DNA from: Actinomadura sp. J1-007
Lineage (GTDB): Bacteria; Actinomycetota; Actinomycetes; Streptosporangiales; Streptosporangiaceae
Assembly: GCF_009793335.1 (NCBI RefSeq)
Contig: NZ_WING01000001.1
Location: forward strand, 2,914,001 to 2,978,000
DNA: 64,000 nucleotides
Direction of reading: 5' to 3'
This document shows, one piece after another, positions 34,453 through 47,668 of this stretch; the stretch's first letter is position 1; each line of letters starts with the position of its first letter. Position numbers and translations under genes: made by a program. The notes under the pieces are model-generated. The model had not been told where the DNA came from. It saw nothing but the letters and a program-made list of their open reading frames with translations, and searched no databases.

Positions 34453-35397
34453 ATGACCACCCTGCTCACCATCGGCGAAACCCTCGCAGTCGCGTCCACC
34501 CCCGTGGGCACTCCGCTGCGCAACGCCGCTGATCTCCACCTGTCGACGGCGGGCGCGGAGTCGACCGTCGCCATCGGCGTGCGGCGGCTGGGCCACACCG
34601 CGGCCTGGGTGGGAGTGCTGGGCGCGGACGAGCTCGGCGCGCGCGTCCACCGCGAGCTGGCCGCGGAGGGGGTCGACACCCGGTTCGTCAGGTTCGTACC
34701 GGACGCGCCCACCGGTTTCATGCTGCGCGACCACCGCACCCGGGACTACGTGTCGGTGTCGTACTACCGCGAGCACGGCTCGGGCACCCGGCTGGGAGCC
34801 GACGACGTCGAGGCGGCCTTCGCCGCGTTCGACGGGATCGACATGGTGCACCTCACCGGCATCACGACCGCGTTGAGCCCGAGCTGCCGGGCCGCGGTCC
34901 TCCGCGCCGTCGAGCTGGCGAGGGAGCGCGGCGCCCTGGTGTCGTTCGACGTCAATTACCGCCGGGCGCTTTCCGGACCGACACCGGAGGATGTGCGCGA
35001 GATCCTGCCGCACACCGATGTACTCTTCGTCGGTCACGACGAACTCCATATCGTCACCGAAGAAGTCGAGCCCCTGAGCGCGGCCCGGGAACTCTTGCGG
35101 CACGGTCCCACCGAGGTCGTGGTCAAACGGGGCAAGGACGGCGCCTGCGCCGCGGCGGACGGAGACCTGTTCGAGGTCGCGGGCATGAACGTCGCGGTCA
35201 TGGACGTGATCGGCGCGGGCGACAGCTTCGTGGCGGGCTATCTCGGGGCGCGAGCCCACGGCCTGCCGATTCCCGAACGGCTGCGGTGGGCCACGACCTG
35301 CGCGGCGTGCACCGTCGGGACGCGGGGCGACTGGGAGGGACTGCCTCACCTGTCCGAACTGGACGGCCGCATGGAAACCGACAAGACGGTCCGCTGA
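34453..35397 (+). CDS. PfkB-family sugar kinase, probably 2-keto-3-deoxygluconate kinase
   Basis: 314 residues from ATG 34453. PfkB signatures are GETLAVASTPVGTP, GAESTVAIGVRRLGHTAAWVG, the 2-keto-3-deoxygluconate-kinase-like VSYYREHGSGTRL, and the catalytic DVIGAGDSFVAGYLGA with the base at D257. It lies 30 bases after the aldolase gene. Kinase plus aldolase would convert KDG to KDPG and then to pyruvate and glyceraldehyde 3-phosphate. The exact sugar acid is inferred from this pairing. Confidence 0.92.
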   Translation: MTTLLTIGETLAVASTPVGTPLRNAADLHLSTAGAESTVAIGVRRLGHTAAWVGVLGADELGARVHRELAAEGVDTRFVRFVPDAPTGFMLRDHRTRDYVSVSYYREHGSGTRLGADDVEAAFAAFDGIDMVHLTGITTALSPSCRAAVLRAVELARERGALVSFDVNYRRALSGPTPEDVREILPHTDVLFVGHDELHIVTEEVEPLSAARELLRHGPTEVVVKRGKDGACAAADGDLFEVAGMNVAVMDVIGAGDSFVAGYLGARAHGLPIPERLRWATTCAACTVGTRGDWEGLPHLSELDGRMETDKTVR

Positions 35398-35455
35398 GTC
35401 TTTTCCATAACCCGGATACCGCGCGATCACCCTGCTTTAAGAAATGGGCTGAGGA

Positions 35456-36333
35456 ATGAAGGAGTACGTGGCCGAGGTCGCCTCGGACCAAGCCTGGCAA
35501 CTCGCGGAGGGGCCGGTCTGGGACGATGCGCGCGAGCGCGTGCTCTGGGTGGACATCGCCGCGGGCGATGTGCACATCGGGACGCTGGACGGCGATCGCG
35601 TCGTCCCGACCTCGTCCCGGCACGTGGACGACACGGTCGGCGCGGTGGTGCCCGCCGCGTCCGGGGAACTGCTCGTCGCGGGCCGCCACGCCGTTCACCT
35701 GCTGACCGCCGACGGCCGCCTCACCGAGGTCGCCCGCCCCGTTCGCGAGGGCGAGCGCCGCCGGTTCAACGACGGGGCGTGCGACCCGCGCGGCAGGTTC
35801 CTGGTCGGCACCCTGTCGCTCGGCGAGCCCGCCCACAGGGAGTCGCTCTACCAGCTCGACCCTGCTGGCGAGGTGACCGTTCTCGACAACGATCTCGCCC
35901 TGTCGAACGGCATCGCGTGGTCACCGGACGGCAGCGTCCTCTACACGGTCGACACCACGCCGGGAACCGTATGGGCCCGCCCCTACGACGCGGCGTCGGG
36001 AAAGTGCGGACGGCGCGAAACCGCCTTCACCGTCCGGGACGGAGACCCCGACGGGATCTGCGTCGACACCGACGGCAACCTGTGGACGGCGATCTGGGGT
36101 GGCGGAGAGGTCAGATGCTTCTCCCCCAGGGGGAGGTCCTGGCGACCGTACGGGTGCCGGCGCCGCACACCTCCAGCGTCGCCTTCGTCGGTCCCGACCG
36201 CGACCGCCTGCTGATCACCACCGCCACGGACGAACTGCCGGATGCCGACCTGGCCGCGTACCCGGCCTCCGGCCACCTGTTCCTGGCCGACGTCGCCGCC
36301 CGCGGCACGCGCACGTTCGCCTGGTCGTCCTGA
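35456..36333 (+). pseudogene. SMP-30/gluconolactonase, frameshifted at a C5 run
   Basis: The first frame reads a beta-propeller lactonase: AEGPVWDDARERVLWVDI, RRFNDGACDPRGRFLVGTL, LDNDLALSNGIAWSPDG, and DGDPDGICVDTDGNLWTAIW. At CCCCC (36123-36127) it runs into a foreign tail. The family continuation (GEVLATVRVPAPHTSSVAF, then SGHLFLADVAARGTRTF) is in the next frame and ends at 36333. Adding one C restores about 292 residues, normal for the family. Substrates would be sugar lactones, fitting the KDG/KDPG set. A sequencing undercall is as likely as a true mutation. Confidence 0.9.
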
Positions 36334-36361
36334 CGGTCGGCGGGACCGCCCCTCCGAGCGT

Positions 36362-36751
36362 CTAGCGGCGGACGGGTTGGGGGTTGAGCAGGTCGTCGTA
36401 GTCGTCCGGGAGACGCGCGGTCAGATGCTCGTACTGCTCCAGCGGGATCAACGACCTGATCACCGCCAGCACCGCACGCGCATGGCGCCGCGCGAGCCGC
36501 ACATCGTTGACCCCCTCCACCCCGGCCACCCGCTCGTAGAACTCCCGCACGCCGAACTGCTCGCCCCGCCCCTCCTCCGGCAGCACCTCCGCCAACTCCG
36601 GCGGCAGCCGCACAGCGAGATCGCCGCTCTCCTCCCCCGCCAACCGCTCCCCCAACACCATCAGCGTCGCCCGCACGGCCCGATCCGCGTGCTCGTCCGC
36701 CGCGATGGCCGCGCTCTCACGCACCGCCGAAACCAGCTCGCGCTCCTTCAT
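36362..36751 (-). CDS. DUF2267 protein
   Basis: 129 residues. The sequence RELVSAVRESAAIAADEHADRAVRATLMVLGERLAG, followed by DLAVRLPPELAEVLP, is the DUF2267 pattern of paired amphipathic helices. The C-terminal half (HARAVLAVIRSLIPLEQYEHLTARLPDDY) is a second copy of the same unit. Function unknown; relatives are often near stress genes. A 14-base tandem repeat lies just upstream of its start. Confidence 0.88.
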   Translation of the reverse strand: MKERELVSAVRESAAIAADEHADRAVRATLMVLGERLAGEESGDLAVRLPPELAEVLPEEGRGEQFGVREFYERVAGVEGVNDVRLARRHARAVLAVIRSLIPLEQYEHLTARLPDDYDDLLNPQPVRR

Positions 36752-36769
36752 CCCGCCCTCCCTGCGTTC

Positions 36770-36824
36770 GCCCCGAACGGTGCGCCCCGAACGGCTCGCC
36801 TCGAACGGCTCGCCCGGACCGGCC
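36770..36824. repeat. 14-bp tandem repeat upstream of DUF2267 gene
   Basis: Three near-identical units, GCCCCGAACGGTGC (36770), GCCCCGAACGGCTC (36784) and GCCTCGAACGGCTC (36798), followed by a degenerate fourth unit. They lie in the 242-base gap between the DUF2267 and HEAT-like genes, starting 19 bases before the DUF2267 start. They may be protein-binding sites or simple slippage. Confidence 0.75.
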
Positions 36825-36993
36825 GAAGCCCCGGCCAGCGCGCCGCACCAGCCGATTCACCGTCCACGACCTTCAAAGCCCCACCATTGAGCACACTCCC
36901 CAGTGAACGGCCGACCAATCCCCGCGCCTGGCTGAACGCCTCGTCCCATCAGTGGCCAAGGCGGTTCTGGGAGCTGGGATCACGGCGAGAACG

Positions 36994-38283
36994 TCACGAT
37001 CGGGGGCTCTTGAGGCGGCGCAGCAGTTTGGTCAGCCGATTGCCTCGGGTTGCCTTGAAGGCGGCGAACGCGGTGCGGTCGTCCGGAGTGGCGATGTCGT
37101 CGAACAGGGACTGGGCCCGCCGGCGTACGGCCTCGTCGTCGTGGAGCATCCGCTCGAAGAGCAGGGCTCTGTGGCGGCGCAGGGCGAAGTCGGCACGCGC
37201 TCCGACCTCGGCATGTGAGGAGAGCCGGTGCAGTGCCCCGACCAGCCGGACGGGGTCCTCCAGGTGGGAGCCGTTCGCGCCCAGGACGAGGCGCAGCGCG
37301 AGCACGAGTTCTTCGGTGTCGGGCTCGGGTGATTCCTGGGTCAGCAGGGATTCGACGGCTCGCGTTCCGGAGAGGGTGCCTTTGATCCGGGTGATGCTGC
37401 GGACGAGTTTGAGGTCGTACCCGGGTGGGCGGCCGTGGGCGGCGGCGACGATCGCGACGCGTACGACTTCGGCCGAGGGCGGGTCCTCCATGCCGATGGC
37501 CAGCCCGTCGGCCGACGGGTCATCGATCTGGTTGAGCGCGTTGAGGGCCTTCCACCGCGCGATCGTGTCCCTGTCGTCGATGGCGAAGTAGGCCAGGGCC
37601 CCCCTGTTCTCCGCCGGGTCGGGCCGTCCCGTGCCGTCGTCGGGGAGGCGTTCCAACAGCGCCATCAGGTGGAGACGTCCCTGCGGGGAGGTTTCGGCCT
37701 CGAACCGCCGCCGCGCCTGCGCCAGCGTGATCCCGTAGTGCTCGAACGCATTGAGCAGGTCACGATCGGGCTCCACCAGAGCGGCCGCGTCCAGCAGCGC
37801 GGGCACCGCCTGGTCGGAGTGAACGTCGCGCAGCGCCCTTGCCGCCGTGTTGACGCAGGCGCGGTCCCCCAGTGCCGCGACCAGGGCGGGTGCGGCCCGT
37901 TCGTCCCCGATGCGGTGCAGGGCCTCGATGATCCCCTGCCTGAGGTCGTAGGGGTCTGTGAAATCGACGGGCTGCGGCAGGCTCTCGTCCGAGATGGTGC
38001 TGTAACGGCTGATATCGACGCCGAGACCGTGCTCGCCGCGCAGGCGGTCGGCCTCGTCGTACCAGGCGTCCCACGCCCGCTGAACGGCGTCGGCCCGCCG
38101 GCGGTTCTCGTCGATCTCGGCCAGCAGTTCCCGCAGCCGCCCGGCGAGCACCGGCACCACCTCGGGCCCGCGTTCCCGCAACGCGTCGATCGCCCGGTGC
38201 CGCGGGCTCGGGCTGTCGTACCCGTCGTCCGAGGTCCGCCAGTACGCCAGTCTCTCGATCAGCTCGTCCAGATCGTCGGCCAT
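36994..38283 (-). CDS. HEAT-repeat-like protein
   Basis: 429 residues, nearly all predicted alpha-helical. Repeating hairpin units with HEAT spacing are visible, for example DLRQGIIEALHRIGDERAAPALVAALGDRACVNTAARALRDV and SDQAVPALLDAAALVEPDRDLLNAF. An N-terminal coiled segment (AIDALRERGPEVVPVLAGRLRELLAEIDENRRRADA) precedes them. There is no enzyme motif, signal peptide or membrane helix. It is divergent from an XRE regulator. Probably a protein-interaction scaffold, partner unknown. Confidence 0.75.
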   Translation of the reverse strand: MADDLDELIERLAYWRTSDDGYDSPSPRHRAIDALRERGPEVVPVLAGRLRELLAEIDENRRRADAVQRAWDAWYDEADRLRGEHGLGVDISRYSTISDESLPQPVDFTDPYDLRQGIIEALHRIGDERAAPALVAALGDRACVNTAARALRDVHSDQAVPALLDAAALVEPDRDLLNAFEHYGITLAQARRRFEAETSPQGRLHLMALLERLPDDGTGRPDPAENRGALAYFAIDDRDTIARWKALNALNQIDDPSADGLAIGMEDPPSAEVVRVAIVAAAHGRPPGYDLKLVRSITRIKGTLSGTRAVESLLTQESPEPDTEELVLALRLVLGANGSHLEDPVRLVGALHRLSSHAEVGARADFALRRHRALLFERMLHDDEAVRRRAQSLFDDIATPDDRTAFAAFKATRGNRLTKLLRRLKSPRS

Positions 38284-38515
38284 CGGGTTCCGTTCTCACG
38301 TCGATGCTCGCGGCGGGCCTGGGCCCAGCCGGCACCCTGGCACGCGTCCGCCGGGACCGGTCCCGGCCGGCGTCGGAGGGCGGCGGGCGGAGGACGCGTC
38401 AACCATATTCTGACTCCCCAGTTTCTGCCCGGGTGACTACCGGCGTGCATTACCGTGTGTGCCTCGACGCATTCAATCGGTGAGAATGTACGCGCCAGAT
38501 CTTGCGGGAGGGCCG

Positions 38516-39328
38516 ATGACCCGGGCGGACGAGCTCGATCCGGATCACAATCCGAAGCACTGGATAGCCACCAACCTGCGGCTCTTCCGCATCACGTACA
38601 ACATGACCGGCGTGGAGGTGGCCCGCCTGCTGGGCATCACGAAAAGCCAGGTGTCGAATATCGAGGCGGGCGACGCGAACCTCCAGATGAAGCACGCCGA
38701 GATCCTGGACGAGCGCTGGAACACCCGAGGGCATTTCGCCCGCCTGGTCAGGTTCCGGGACCGCCCGCACGATCCCGACTGGTACCACGAGTTCACCCGC
38801 TACGAGCAGTCCGCCGACCGCATCGAGGCGTACTCGGCGCTGCTGGTGCCCGGCCTCCTCCAGACCGAGGCTTACATGACCGCCCTGTTCCAGGTGTCCA
38901 CGGCCGTCACCGACATTGACAGGGCCGTTCGCGAGCGTCTGGACAGGCAGCGGGTCCTGTGCCGGGAGAAGCCGCCCGAACTGCGGATACTCATCAAGGA
39001 GAGCGCACTGCTCGACCCGGTCGGCGGGCCGGAGGTCATGCGGCGGCAACTCCTGCTGCTTCTCGAAGCGTCCCAATGGAAGAACGTCATCATCCGCGTG
39101 GTCGCAAGGGGCACCGGAGCGCACCTGGGATTGGACGGATCGTTCCAACTCCTCCAAGGCCCCAAGGGAAATTGCGCTTATACGGAGGCCGTGGGAGGCG
39201 GCAGGCTCATCGAAGACCCCGAAAAGGTCGCGGAGTACCGGCTCCGGTACGACAGGCTCAACGCGGACGCGCAGCCCCGCGCGGTGTCCGAACGTCTGAT
39301 CCGCGAAGCCATCGAGTCCATGAAGTGA
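38516..39328 (+). CDS. XRE-family regulator with DUF5753
   Basis: 270 residues from ATG 38516 (GGGAGG five bases upstream). The HTH is IATNLRLFRITYNMTGVEVARLLGITKSQVSNIEAGDANL. The DUF5753 domain is recognisable from YHEFTRYEQSADRIEAYSALLVPGLLQTEAYMTALF and ERLDRQRVLCREKPPELRILIKESAL. In actinomycetes this type is nearly always followed by a small DUF397 gene. None is found here: the next sequence is a terminator and convergent clpB. It may act on a DUF397 protein elsewhere, or have lost its partner. Confidence 0.93.
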   Translation: MTRADELDPDHNPKHWIATNLRLFRITYNMTGVEVARLLGITKSQVSNIEAGDANLQMKHAEILDERWNTRGHFARLVRFRDRPHDPDWYHEFTRYEQSADRIEAYSALLVPGLLQTEAYMTALFQVSTAVTDIDRAVRERLDRQRVLCREKPPELRILIKESALLDPVGGPEVMRRQLLLLLEASQWKNVIIRVVARGTGAHLGLDGSFQLLQGPKGNCAYTEAVGGGRLIEDPEKVAEYRLRYDRLNADAQPRAVSERLIREAIESMK

Positions 39329-39395
39329 GCCGAATCGTCCGGCGCGAGTCCCCGATGTCCCGGAGCGGCGAAAAGCCGTCCCGGAGCAGCGACAA

Positions 39396-39419
39396 GGCGC
39401 CCCGCACGAGCGGGGCGCC
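39396..39419. terminator. Terminator between xre and clpB
   Basis: Perfect 10-bp stem GGCGCCCCGC-ACGA-GCGGGGCGCC, followed by CTTTC on the plus strand and TTGTC on the minus strand. It probably ends both the XRE transcript and the heat-shock operon. Confidence 0.85.
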
Positions 39420-39425
39420 CTTTCG

Positions 39426-42023
<2,598 letters not shown>

Positions 42024-42042
42024 GTCTCTCCCCGTAGTGCTT

Positions 42043-42492
42043 CTACTCCCGGTTGCGCTCGTGCCAGACCACGACGCTGGTGCGGCGGATCGGCACCAGG
42101 TCGGCGCCGGGAGTGCCACCGGGGTCGTCGCCCCGGCGCCGCTGCTGCGCGAGGCGGGCGGCGACGGCCCGGGTCGATTCGAGTTCGTTCGCGAGTTCGT
42201 CGAGCGCGGCGTGCGCCTTGACCAGCTCCTCGCGGAGCCGCACGTTGTCGCGCTGGAGTTCGAGGATGTGCTTGATGCCGGACAGGTTGATGCCCTCCTC
42301 CTGCGAGAGCCGCTGGATCTCGCGGAGCATCACGATGTCGCGCATCGAGTAGCGGCGCCCCCGGCCGGCCGTGCGGCCCGGGCACACCAGGCCCATCCGG
42401 TCGTAGGTGCGGAGCGTCTGCGGGTGCAGCCCGGAGAGCTGCGCCGCGACGGAGATCACGTAAACAGGAGTGTCGTCCCCGAAGGGGTCCAT
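42043..42492 (-). CDS. hspR: Heat-shock repressor HspR
   Basis: 149 residues of the MerR type: VYVISVAAQLSGLHPQTLRTYDRMGLVCPGRTAGRGRRYS, then DIVMLREIQRLSQEEGINLSGIKHILELQ and a coiled coil. HspR binds HAIR elements and needs DnaK as co-repressor, so free DnaK level sets operon expression. It follows dnaJ after four bases. Its target HAIR is found upstream of dnaK at 46401-46421. Confidence 0.96.
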   Translation of the reverse strand: MDPFGDDTPVYVISVAAQLSGLHPQTLRTYDRMGLVCPGRTAGRGRRYSMRDIVMLREIQRLSQEEGINLSGIKHILELQRDNVRLREELVKAHAALDELANELESTRAVAARLAQQRRRGDDPGGTPGADLVPIRRTSVVVWHERNRE

Positions 42493-42496
42493 GGCC

Positions 42497-43671
42497 TCAC
42501 TCCTCCCTCGCCTGCTGGAGCAGCTCGCTGCGCAGGTCGTCGCCGCCGCCCGCCTCGCGGAGCCGTTCGAGCGCCTCGCGGGTGTGGTCGTCGACCTTCT
42601 GCGGGACCTGCACGTCGACCGTGACGAGCAGGTCGCCCTTGGTGCCGTCGCGCCGGGGGGCGCCCCGGCCGCGGACGCGGAACGTCCGGCCGTTGGGCGT
42701 GCCCTCGGGCAGCCGCAGCGTCACCGGCTGGCCCTGGAACGTCGGCACCCTGATCTCCGACCCGAGCGCGGCCTCCGGGAACGTCACCGGGACCGTCAGC
42801 GTCAGGTTGTCGCCGGCGCGGCCGAACACCCGGTGCGGCAGCACCTTGATGTTGACGTACAGGTCGCCGGACGGGCCGCCGTTCTCGCCCGGGGCGCCCT
42901 TGCCCTTCAGGCGGATCTTCTGCCCGTCGGCGACGCCCGCGGGGATGCGGGCCTGGATCGTGCGGGTCCCGGTCGCGCGGCCGCTGCCGTGGCAGGTCGG
43001 GCACGGGTCGTCGACGACCAGCCCCCGCCCGTGGCAGACGTGGCACGGCTCCTGGAACCCGAAGTTGCCGAGGTTGCGGGTCTCCTGCCCGGTGCCCTCG
43101 CAGTTGGCGCACACCCGCGGGACGGTGCCGGCCTTCGCGCCGGTGCCGTGGCAGGTGGGGCAGGCCGCCTCGCTGGTCAGCTTGATCGGCACGGTCACGC
43201 CGTTCATCGAACGGCCGAACGACAGCGTCACCTCGGTCTCGACGTCGGTGCCGCGCCGGGCCCGCCGCGTCCCGCTCGTGCGGGTCCCCCGCCGCCGCGG
43301 TTGAACAGGCCGCCGAACAGGTCGCCGAGCCGTTCGCCCGTGCCGCCCGTCCCGCCGCCGGCGCCCCCGGACTGCCCGAACAGGTCGCCCAGGTCGAAGC
43401 CGAAGCCGCCGCCCTGCTGGCCCCCGCGGAAGCCGCTCGGCATCGAGCGCACCGAGTCGTACTCCTTGCGCCGCTTCTCGTCCGACAGGACGTCGTACGC
43501 CTCGGAGACCTCCTTGAAGCGGTCCTCGGCGTCGGAGTCGCCCTTGTTGGCGTCGGGGTGGTACTTGCGGGCCAGCTTGCGGTAGGACTTCTTGATCTCG
43601 TCCTGGGAGGCCGTCTTCGAGACACCGAGGACCTTGTAGTAGTCCTTCTCCAGGTAGTCCTTGGTGCTCAC
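42497..43671 (-). pseudogene. dnaJ: DnaJ co-chaperone, frameshifted at a G5 run (possible sequence error)
   Basis: The N-terminal frame (from 43671) has the J domain, with YHPDAN and a Gly/Phe-rich linker. At the five-G run in the coding strand (43286-43290) it drifts into a false tail. The remaining protein is in the next frame: [19 protein letters not shown], then four zinc motifs CPTCHGTG, CANCEGTG, CHVCHGRG and CPTCHGSG and the C-terminal domains, to 42497. Adding one G gives about 391 residues, normal for DnaJ. Since the surrounding operon is intact, an undercalled homopolymer is more likely than a real null. Confidence 0.93.
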
Positions 43672-43761
43672 GGCGCCCCGCTCTCTGCTATCGCCACTTG
43701 CCTTGGGTCGTACATGCCCCGGGCGGTCCCGCCCCGTGCCGGACGGGACCGCCCGGATCGA

Positions 43762-44402
43762 TCACTCGCCTGCGGGGGCGTCGTCGCCGCCCTCGGCGTT
43801 CGGGTCGGGCTCGGCCACCGCCACCCGCGCGGGCCGCAGGACCCGCTCCCCGATCCGGTACCCCGGCTGGAGGACGTCGGACACGCTGGTCTCCGTCACC
43901 TCCGCCGAGTAGCCGTGCATCAGCGCCTCGTGCACGGTCGGGTCGAACGGCTCGCCCTTCTCGCCGTACCGTTCCAGCCCGAGCTTGCCGACCGTCGCCT
44001 CCAGGGCCTCGCCGACGGACTTGAACCCGCCGGTCAGCTCCTCGTGGTCACGGGCGCGGCCGATGTCGTCGAGGATCGGCAGCAGCTCGTTCAGCACGCT
44101 GCCGACCGCCTGCTCGCGGAGCAGGCCCTTGTCGCGCTCGACGCGCTTGCGGTAGTTGGCGTACTCCGCCTGGAGCCGCTGGAGGTCGAGCGTGCGTTCG
44201 GCGAGCTGCTCCTTGAGCGCCGCGACCTCCTCGCCCGCCGCGGGGGCCTCGCCCCCGGCCGGGGCGCCGGGGGCGGGCGTCTCCGCCGCGCCCCCGCCGC
44301 CCTCGGCCTCGCGGACGGTGAAGGTCTCGGGATCGATGCGCCGCCTGTCGCGGATCACCGGCCCCTCGCGCTCCTCGCCCTCGCCGCTTCCGGCCGGGTT
44401 CG

Positions 44403-44406
<4 letters not shown>
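43762..44406 (-). CDS. grpE: Nucleotide exchange factor GrpE
   Basis: 214 residues from GTG 44406, which overlaps the dnaK stop by four bases (GTGA), so translation is probably coupled. It has an N-terminal disordered acidic/Gly-Pro region, a long coiled coil ([33 protein letters not shown]) and the C-terminal beta domain ([40 protein letters not shown]). GrpE releases ADP from DnaK and acts as a thermosensor. Confidence 0.97.
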
Positions 44407-46274
<1,868 letters not shown>

Positions 46275-46390
46275 GTCTCTCGTCCTCCGTGGTCTGCTTT
46301 CGGGTCTTTCCGTATCGCCCCCGGTCGCTTCCCCCAGGGTGCGGCCGGTCGAGTTCTCTAGTGGCCTAGGTTGCCTCGGGCCGTTCGCTC

Positions 46391-46421
46391 TGTCAAATGA
46401 CTTGAGCCTACCCGACTCAAC
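46391..46421 (-). promoter_or_regulatory. HAIR element and -35 of the dnaK operon
   Basis: CTTGAGC-CTACCCG-ACTCAAC at 46401-46421 matches the HspR-associated inverted repeat (CTTGAGT-N7-ACTCAAG) except for one base in each arm. Just downstream on the minus strand lies TTGACA (46396-46391), with a weak -10 about 17 bases further. HspR bound here would block polymerase. The rest of the 46275-46623 gap holds no other gene. Confidence 0.9.
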
Positions 46422-46623
46422 TTTGCTGCCGTCCTCTCCAACAGGACGATTGAGCGGACTATTCCGGTTCCCCGCCGGGCGCCTCTCAGGGTCGGAATCG
46501 CCCTGCCGGAGGAGGGCCCCGCGCACGCCGTCCTCCCACCGGGGGACCTGCCCGTACTCCGCCCCCGCACGCACCCCGCACGCGCGACCGCCTGTGAAAG
46601 CGAAGGCGCGGACCGGGTGATAG

Positions 46624-46773
46624 GTGTGTGACCGCCGTCCGCGCCACGCGTCCGACATCGCGTCCCAGACGTTCCTGGAGGCGTTCCGCGTCGGCGACCG
46701 CTACGACGGGGCCCGCGCTGGATGGACCGACGCCAAGCCGAAGCCTCCGGCGCGACTGCCGTTCCGCGACTGA
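46624..46773 (+). pseudogene. Remnant of an ECF sigma factor (region 2)
   Basis: From GTG 46624 a 49-residue frame reads [27 protein letters not shown] before a short unrelated tail and stop. The segment closely fits region 2.2 of ECF sigma factors (pattern [18 protein letters not shown]..rA..W). No region 4 or complete region 2 exists nearby. It is therefore most likely a fragment left by a deletion. The ribosome-binding site is poor. It is 37 bases from the tetR stop. Confidence 0.6.
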
Positions 46774-46810
46774 CGCACCAGGCCCCGAGGCCCGCCCGCC
46801 TCGGCCCGCC

Positions 46811-47548
46811 TCAGCGGTGCGGGCGGCGGGCCTCGATGCCGTCGAGGACGCTCTCCAGGCCGAACGCGAAGCGGCCCTCCAGGACCTCGCCGGTCTCGTT
46901 CCGCCACACCTCGCGGATGTGCGCGGCGAGGCGCGGGTAGCGGGCGCCGACGTCGTCGAGGTACGGGCCGAGGTTGGCGATCCAGTCCTGCGGGGTCGCC
47001 TCGGTCTGGTGGGCCGCCCAGCTCGACTCGCTGCCCGCCGCGCCGATCACGTAGTCCACGACCAGCGACCAGGCGTACTCCAGGTCGAAGCCCGTGAAGC
47101 CCGCCGCGCCGAACGCGGTGAGCACCTCGTCCAGGACGCGGGTCGCGTGCGGTCCGATCATGGGACGGCTGCCGAAGAGCGTCACCGTCCACGGATGGCG
47201 GTGGATCATCGCGCGCAGGCTGCGGGCGTAGCCGGCCGCGGCGGCCCGCCACCCGCCCTCCTCCGGCGCGGGGACGGTCACCTCGGCCATGACGCGGTCC
47301 AGCGCGAGTTCGAGCAGCTCGTCCTTGTTGGCCACGTGCCAGTACACCGAGGTGGCGCCGGAGTTCAGGCGGGTGCCGAGGCGGCGCATGCTGAGGCCGT
47401 CCAGGCCCTCGGCGTCGAGGAGTGCGAGGGCCGCGTCGACGATCTGGTCGCGGGTGAGGGTCGGCTGGTCGCGCCTGGCCCGCTCGGGGCGGATCCACAC
47501 CGACATGGGGGCCGGCCTCGCCCCGGTCTCGCGCTCCGGCCTCGCCAT
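46811..47548 (-). CDS. TetR-family regulator of the adjacent MFS pump
   Basis: 245 residues from ATG 47548 (GAGGAG eight bases upstream; several longer in-frame starts rejected). The HTH is TRDQIVDAALALLDAEGLDGLSMRRLGTRLNSGATSVYWHVANKDELLEL. The C-terminal domain is of the TetR_C type seen in TetR/RolR regulators (RSLRAMIHRHPWTVTLFGSRP, FDLEYAWSLVVDYVIGAAGSE). It is divergent from an MFS transporter with several inverted repeats between. Confidence 0.93.
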   Translation of the reverse strand: MARPERETGARPAPMSVWIRPERARRDQPTLTRDQIVDAALALLDAEGLDGLSMRRLGTRLNSGATSVYWHVANKDELLELALDRVMAEVTVPAPEEGGWRAAAAGYARSLRAMIHRHPWTVTLFGSRPMIGPHATRVLDEVLTAFGAAGFTGFDLEYAWSLVVDYVIGAAGSESSWAAHQTEATPQDWIANLGPYLDDVGARYPRLAAHIREVWRNETGEVLEGRFAFGLESVLDGIEARRPHR

Positions 47549-47596
47549 GCCGTTCTCCTCTCGCCCGGTTCCCGCCCGGTCCTCGTACAGGGTACC

Positions 47597-47659
47597 GGCA
47601 CTTGAACACTGTGCCAGTAGACTCGTACAGTGTGCGGGCGAGCTCGAACACCGTACGAG
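47597..47659. promoter_or_regulatory. Operator cluster between tetR and MFS gene
   Basis: Overlapping symmetrical elements: GGCAC-N9-GTGCC (47597-47615), ACACTGT-N14-ACAGTGT (47606-47633) and CTCGTAC-N24-GTACGAG (47622-47659). TGAACAC-like half-sites recur. The regulator probably represses both divergent genes here. Which dyad is the true operator needs a binding test. Confidence 0.6.
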
Positions 47660-47668
47660 GAGGGTCCC

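Noticed and set aside
27920..36333. A secondary-metabolite or defence cluster
   Set aside because: All recognisable enzymes are catabolic or transport proteins. No PKS, NRPS, nuclease or toxin signatures were seen.
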